Made by a program: the position numbers and the translations under genes. Source: Gemmatimonadota bacterium (GTDB lineage Bacteria; Gemmatimonadota; Gemmatimonadetes; Longimicrobiales; RSA9). Taken from it: DNA of 34,488 bases. The stretch is taken from positions 1-34,488 of the forward strand of contig SLCC01000076.1 of NCBI GenBank assembly GCA_007126035.1, in the 5' to 3' direction. Position 1 is the first letter of the stretch, and each line of letters opens with the position of its first letter. Below, piece by piece: positions 31,004 through 34,488 of this stretch. The notes under the pieces were generated by a model that did no database searches, had not been told where the DNA came from, and worked only from the letters and a program-made list of their open reading frames with translations.

Positions 31004-33418
31004 ATGGAAGACCCGACCCTGATCCCGCTGGAGCGTCGTCTTCGGATCGACGTCCTCTTCGAGGCCGCCCTCGACCTGGGCCCCGAGGCCCGGGCCGCGT
31101 TCCTGGACCGGGAGTGCGCGGGCGACCCGGAGCTCCGCGCCACCGTCGCCCGCCTCCTCGAACGCAGCCAGGAGGCCGCGGACTTCCTGGAGCCCGGGTG
31201 GGTCGCGGCGCGCCCGGAGCTGGCCGATGAGCTGGCGGCCGGCGCCGACGCCGCCCAGGGAGACCCCCTGGTGGGGCGGCGGGTAGGGCCCTACCGGGTG
31301 CTGCGCGTCCTGGGCCGGGGCGGGAGCGGCACCGTCTACCACGCCGAGCGGGTCGACGGCCACTTCCGCCAGCAGGTCGCCCTCAAGGTCCTGCGCCGCG
31401 GCCTCGACACCGAGGACGTCCTCGCCCGGTTCCGGACCGAGCGCCAGATCCTGGCGTCGCTGGTCCACCCCAACATCGCACGGCTCCTGGACGGCGGCGC
31501 CACCGACGACGGCCGGCCCTACCTGGTCATGGAGCGGGTCGACGGGATCCCCATCACCGACTACTGCCGCGAGCGGGAGCTGCCCCTGTCGGACCGGCTC
31601 CGGCTCTTCTGCACCGCCGGGCGCGCCGTCCAGCACGCGCACCGGAGCCTGGTCGTGCACCGGGACATCAAGCCCAGCAACATCCTGGTCACGGCGGACG
31701 GGACGGTGAAGCTGCTGGACTTCGGCATCGCGAAGCTCCTGACCGGCGCCCTCGATGGCGAGGAGGACATCCACACCCGGGCCGGGCTGCGCCTCATGAC
31801 GCCGCGCTACGCCACGCCGGAGCAGATCCGCGGCGAGCCCGTCACCACCGCCACCGACGTCTACCAGCTCGGACTCCTCCTCTACGAGCTCATCACCGGA
31901 CTCCCCGCCTGCCCCGCCTCCCCCCGCTCCCTGGCCGAGGCCGAGCGGCTGGTCTGCGAGAAGGATCCCGTTCCACCCAGCCAGGCGCTGACCGGGGCGA
32001 CCCCGGCACCGGCGGCCGCCCTCGACCCCGAGCTGAAGGCCCGGCGGCGGGCCCGTCGACGGCTGCGCGGGGACGTGGACACGCTGGTCCTGAAGGCGCT
32101 GGACAAGGACCCGGACCGGCGCTACGCCTCCGCCCTCGGCCTCGTGGAAGACGTGGAGCGGTTCCTCGACGGTCGCCCCCTCCTGGCCCGCCCCGGCCGC
32201 TGGCACCACCGCCTGTGGAAGCTGGTCCGGCGGCGGCCCACCGCGGTGGCGGCGGGCGCGGCGGTCGCGGCGCTCTTCATCGTCTGGCTCACGACGCTGA
32301 TGGTCCAGTCCGGGCGGCTCGAGGCCGAGCGGGACCGGGCCCGGGCCGAGGCCGAGCGGGCGGAGGCCGTCGCGGGGTTCCTGGTGGACCTCTTCGACTG
32401 GCGGGACATCCAGGGCGAGCGGTTGGACACGCTCACGGCGCAGGCCCTGCTCCAGCGCGGCACCAGCCGGCTGACCGCCGGCGCCTTCGCAGTGGACGGC
32501 CCCACCCGGGCCTCTCTGCTCCACGCGTTGGGTAGCGCGTACGCGGGCCTCGGGTTCCTCGACCCGGCGGGCGAGCTGCTCGCCGAGGCCGTGGACACCC
32601 GCCGGCGCCTCCACGGCGATGACGACCCCGCCGTCGCCCGCGCCCTCCTCGCCCTCGGCGCCCGCCATGCCGAATACCGCTACCACGATGCCGCCCTGGC
32701 CGCCTACCGGGAAGCCGCACAGATCGCGCGGTTCACGTCACCGCCCGACGCCGGCCTCCTGTTGCGCGCCCTCAACGGCATGACCATCGCCCACGTCGCG
32801 CGCGAGGAGCCCGACTCCGCCTACCTCCTCATCAACCAGGCCCGCGACCTCGGCGCCGACGCCCGGATCGAGCCCATCGAACGACTCGCCATCGAGATCC
32901 GGTACGGCATGACACTGCGGGCCATGGACCGGCTGGACGACGCGGCCGACGTCTACCACGCCGCCCTCCGCGAGCTCCGAACCCTGGGGCCCAGCGGACG
33001 AAGCCTCCTCGCCGCAGGCCTCAACAATCTCGGCTACCTCCTCCTCCTCCGCGATGACTTCGAGGCCGCCGAGGCCGTGTACCGCGAGGCGATGGACGTC
33101 CGGGCCCACCTCTCCGCGCCCGACCACCCCACCTCCATCCAGGTCCTCACCAACCTCGTCTCCAGCCTCGCCCGCCAGGACCGGTACGACGAGGCGGAGG
33201 AGCTCATGCTCTGGCGACTCGACCTCGAGCGCGGCCGCTTCCCCGACGGCCACTGGCGCATCGGATCCGCTCACGAGGCCCTCGGGCGACTCGCCCTCGC
33301 CCGCGCCGACTCCGCCGCCGCCGCAGACTGGTTCTCGCGCGCCGCCGAGATCTACGAAGAGCTGCTGGGGCCGGAGCACGCATGGACGGCGCGCGCGCGG
33401 TCCGCGGTCGTTCGCTGA
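31004..33418 (+). CDS. Membrane-anchored Ser/Thr protein kinase with C-terminal TPR region
   Basis: An 804-residue Hanks-type kinase. A helical N-terminal leader (FEAALDLGPEARAAFLDREC) is typical of kinases paired with ECF sigma factors. The kinase domain runs from about 96 to 390: glycine loop GRGGSGTV (104-111), catalytic Lys128 in VALK, Glu146 in helix C, HRDIKPSN (219-226) with Asp221, DFG (239-241), and ATPEQ (270-274) for the APE motif. All catalytic residues are present. One membrane helix follows (about 413-434, VAAGAAVAALFIVWLTTLMV), then a short coiled coil (EAERDRARAEAERAEA) and TPR-like helices (LLHALGSAYAGLGFLDPAGE, LNNLGYLLLLRDDFEAAEAV) to the end, predicted outside the membrane. 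The TPRs probably sense a protein or ligand. ATG 31004 is 38 nt after the sigma stop; no strong RBS is seen. Phosphorylation of the sigma factor is a hypothesis. Confidence 0.92.
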   Translation: MEDPTLIPLERRLRIDVLFEAALDLGPEARAAFLDRECAGDPELRATVARLLERSQEAADFLEPGWVAARPELADELAAGADAAQGDPLVGRRVGPYRVLRVLGRGGSGTVYHAERVDGHFRQQVALKVLRRGLDTEDVLARFRTERQILASLVHPNIARLLDGGATDDGRPYLVMERVDGIPITDYCRERELPLSDRLRLFCTAGRAVQHAHRSLVVHRDIKPSNILVTADGTVKLLDFGIAKLLTGALDGEEDIHTRAGLRLMTPRYATPEQIRGEPVTTATDVYQLGLLLYELITGLPACPASPRSLAEAERLVCEKDPVPPSQALTGATPAPAAALDPELKARRRARRRLRGDVDTLVLKALDKDPDRRYASALGLVEDVERFLDGRPLLARPGRWHHRLWKLVRRRPTAVAAGAAVAALFIVWLTTLMVQSGRLEAERDRARAEAERAEAVAGFLVDLFDWRDIQGERLDTLTAQALLQRGTSRLTAGAFAVDGPTRASLLHALGSAYAGLGFLDPAGELLAEAVDTRRRLHGDDDPAVARALLALGARHAEYRYHDAALAAYREAAQIARFTSPPDAGLLLRALNGMTIAHVAREEPDSAYLLINQARDLGADARIEPIERLAIEIRYGMTLRAMDRLDDAADVYHAALRELRTLGPSGRSLLAAGLNNLGYLLLLRDDFEAAEAVYREAMDVRAHLSAPDHPTSIQVLTNLVSSLARQDRYDEAEELMLWRLDLERGRFPDGHWRIGSAHEALGRLALARADSAAAADWFSRAAEIYEELLGPEHAWTARARSAVVR

Positions 33419-33419
33419 G

Positions 33420-33442
33420 CGAGCTTCGAACTTCGAAGCTCG
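33420..33442 (+). terminator. Perfect palindrome just after the kinase stop
   Basis: CGAGCTTCGAA is followed by one central base and its exact reverse complement, giving an 11-bp stem that starts 2 nt after the TGA. It would form a stable hairpin in RNA and is the best candidate for the end of the sigma/kinase transcript. No T-tract follows, so factor-independent termination is not assured. The near-perfect symmetry would also suit a dimeric DNA-binding protein. Confidence 0.5.
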
Positions 33443-33480
33443 AGCGGAGCGGGCCGGGCCGCGGCGCTCGCCTCGAGGGT

Positions 33481-33594
33481 GCTCAAGTGACCAATCGGGG
33501 CCTCTGCGGGAATCGATTGGTCAGTTGAGCACCGTATGCGTCCTCGAGTGACCAAAGGGCGACGGCCGGCGCGAGCGATTGGGCGTTTGAGCAC
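33481..33594. repeat. Two tandem palindromic repeat units (REP-like)
   Basis: Unit 1: a 17-nt arm at 33481-33497 (GCTCAAGTGACCAATCG) pairs with 33514-33530, with a single mismatch across a 16-nt loop. Unit 2 (about 33541-33594) is a degraded copy with the same landmarks: CTCGAGTGACCAA on the left and CGATTGGGCGTTTGAGC on the right. The units are about 12 nt apart. They form the last 20 or so codons of the truncated receiver frame on the minus strand. Confidence 0.6.
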
Positions 33595-33886
33595 GCACCC
33601 TCGCGGCGAGGGCGGCGGGGGTGAAGGGCTTCTCGAGGAGGGTGATGGGCGTGTTGCTGTCGCGGGCGTCGTCGAGGGTGTGGCCGGCGTCGCCGCTCAT
33701 GAAGAGGACGGGGAGGTCGGGGATGCGGGCGCCGAGGTGGACGGACAGCTCCCAACCGCTCATGCCGGGCATGATGAGATCGGTGAGGAGGAGGTGGATG
33801 GCCTCCTGGTTCTGGGCGGCGAGGTCGAGGGTGAGCCCCGGTTCGAGGTAGTGTCTGAGCAGCACGTGCTTCTCCCATCCGATCAC
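33521..33886 (-). pseudogene. N-terminally truncated response-regulator receiver domain
   Basis: The middle and end of a CheY-like receiver are clear: HLLLTDLIMPGMSGWEL with the phospho-acceptor Asp36, VLFMSGD with Ser64, and LLEKPFTPAALAARVRA with the conserved Lys86. The first strand and the acidic pair that bind Mg2+ are absent; residues 1-20 (MIGWEKHVLLRHYLEPGLTL) do not match a receiver. Oddly, a GTG start at 33886 has GGAGG about 6 nt upstream, so the piece might still be translated. The C-terminal 20 or so residues come from the palindromic repeats. Without the Mg2+ site it is unlikely to be phosphorylated. It is probably what is left of a hybrid kinase or regulator. Confidence 0.65.
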
Positions 33887-33918
33887 GAGCGCCTCCGCCT
33901 GAGGAAAGGGGAGACGCA

Positions 33919-34098
33919 GTGAGCTGTGGCACGAGAGCCACCCCGGACGAGGAAGCGACGCTCGTCGGGGACGGACCGTGGACCTTCATCCGGGTCGCGG
34001 ATACCGGGATCGGCATCTCCGCGACCGAGGCGGAGACGGTCTTCCAGCCGTTTGTGCAGGCGCCGGCCGGGCTCCCCCGGCAACCTCCCGGCCAGTAG
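33919..34098 (+). pseudogene. Fragment of a histidine-kinase ATPase (HATPase_c) domain
   Basis: A 59-codon frame covers one part of a sensor-kinase ATP-binding domain: GPWTFIRVADTGIGIS with the G1 box DTGIGI (28-33), then ETVFQPFVQAPAGLPRQ, the F box. The N box lies upstream in normal kinases and is missing, as is the G2 box (GTGLGL) downstream, where the frame stops (TAG). It therefore cannot be a working kinase. A GTG at 33919 with an AAAGGGGAG stretch upstream could start translation. It points away from the receiver remnant, 32 nt off; in an intact hybrid kinase the two would be collinear, so an inversion or separate insertions are implied. Confidence 0.65.
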
Positions 34099-34330
34099 AG
34101 GACGGGCCCTCCTTCGGACGAGCATGGGCGAGTTCGAGGAGAACCCCTAGGCGGGAAGCGAAGCCTGCCGGCGCCGCGCCGGTCCGAGGCAGAGCTGCGC
34201 GGCTACCTGGAGCGGTTGGGCGCCCTTGGGATGTCCAGGCAAGGACGCAGGGCGCGAAAAACGCTGCAAGTTTTTGGTGTGCAACGACTTACGGCGTTGA
34301 TGGTCGCGGTAGGACCGCGTTTCGATTCCC
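34099..34330. other. Gene-free stretch before repeat copy B
   Basis: No coding signal that I trust. It includes a locally AT-richer segment (about 34255-34285). A TTTCGATTCCCGG string near 34319-34332 recalls a tRNA T-loop, but the flanking bases do not pair as a T-stem, so no tRNA is called. Confidence 0.35.
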
Positions 34331-34420
34331 GGTGATTCGGGTTGATGCCGCCTTATCCGCGCCGTTGCTGGGTGTTTTGCCCGGATGGAGGCCGTGAGGA
34401 GTGACGAACTGGCCGAGTTT
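34331..34420. repeat. Diverged direct repeat, copy B
   Basis: Second copy of the sequence at 2955-3044, same strand, aligning without gaps. The shared core ATCCGCGCCGTTGCTGGGTG is at about 34355-34374. The flanks of the two copies are unrelated on the left. The remaining 68 nt to the window's end contain a GGGACAAG direct repeat (34461-34478) and no gene. Confidence 0.7.
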
Positions 34421-34488
34421 CGGGGGGAGGTTCCACACCTTCCCTTCCACACCTACGTCCCGGGACAAGTGGGACAAGAGATCCACAC

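Noticed and set aside
30578-32686. A 702-codon minus-strand frame opposite the sigma factor and kinase
   Set aside because: Shadow frame; the plus strand has complete sigma and kinase motifs.
34300-34335. tRNA 3' end or tRNA-type attachment site (TTCGATTCC)
   Set aside because: The bases flanking the loop-like string do not pair as a T-stem and no acceptor or anticodon arm is found.

Overview
The window is GC-rich throughout and reads as a chromosomal segment from a Gram-negative, probably environmental bacterium. An outer-membrane beta-barrel, a lipobox lipoprotein and a paired ECF-type sigma factor/TPR serine-threonine kinase fit Gemmatimonadota best. This is an inference from gene content; Acidobacteriota or another Gram-negative phylum is not excluded.

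Layout. Left flank (1-5263): a chimeric dihydropyrimidinase-like fragment, a KamA-family radical SAM enzyme (minus strand), then a relic-rich plus-strand stretch holding an alpha/beta-hydrolase tail, a cupin gene, a frameshifted SnoaL-like gene, a possible HExxH peptidase scrap and a small secreted protein of unknown function. Core (5423-30198, minus strand): four tightly spaced genes. In transcription order they encode a 4930-residue secreted protein with a TANFOR-like N-terminus and three giant repeated modules, a 681-residue secreted protein with five FnIII domains, a 548-residue outer-membrane beta-barrel, and a 2095-residue lipoprotein of Ig-like domains ending in five tandem 213-residue repeats. 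The stop/start junctions are 3 nt apart, a 4-nt ATGA overlap, and 3 nt apart, so the genes are almost certainly one operon.

Regulatory edge (30199-33418): an ECF-type sigma factor gene and a membrane-anchored Ser/Thr kinase with TPRs run divergently from the giant operon and share a 150-nt intergenic region. A recognisable TTGACC-18-TACTTT promoter serves the sigma/kinase pair. Right flank (33419-34488): a strong palindrome after the kinase, two palindromic repeat units, a truncated receiver domain (minus), a histidine-kinase ATPase-domain scrap (plus), and a second copy of a roughly 90-bp sequence also present at 2955.

Interpretation. The core looks like a cell-surface apparatus: a giant exported protein and an FnIII partner, an outer-membrane barrel that could anchor or export them, and a very long repetitive lipoprotein. 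The adjacent sigma/kinase pair is a plausible regulator. Both flanks are full of gene debris and share a diverged repeat, as expected of recombination-prone borders. I cannot name an established system with this exact gene set. Many long open frames opposite the giant genes are GC-driven shadows and are not annotated.
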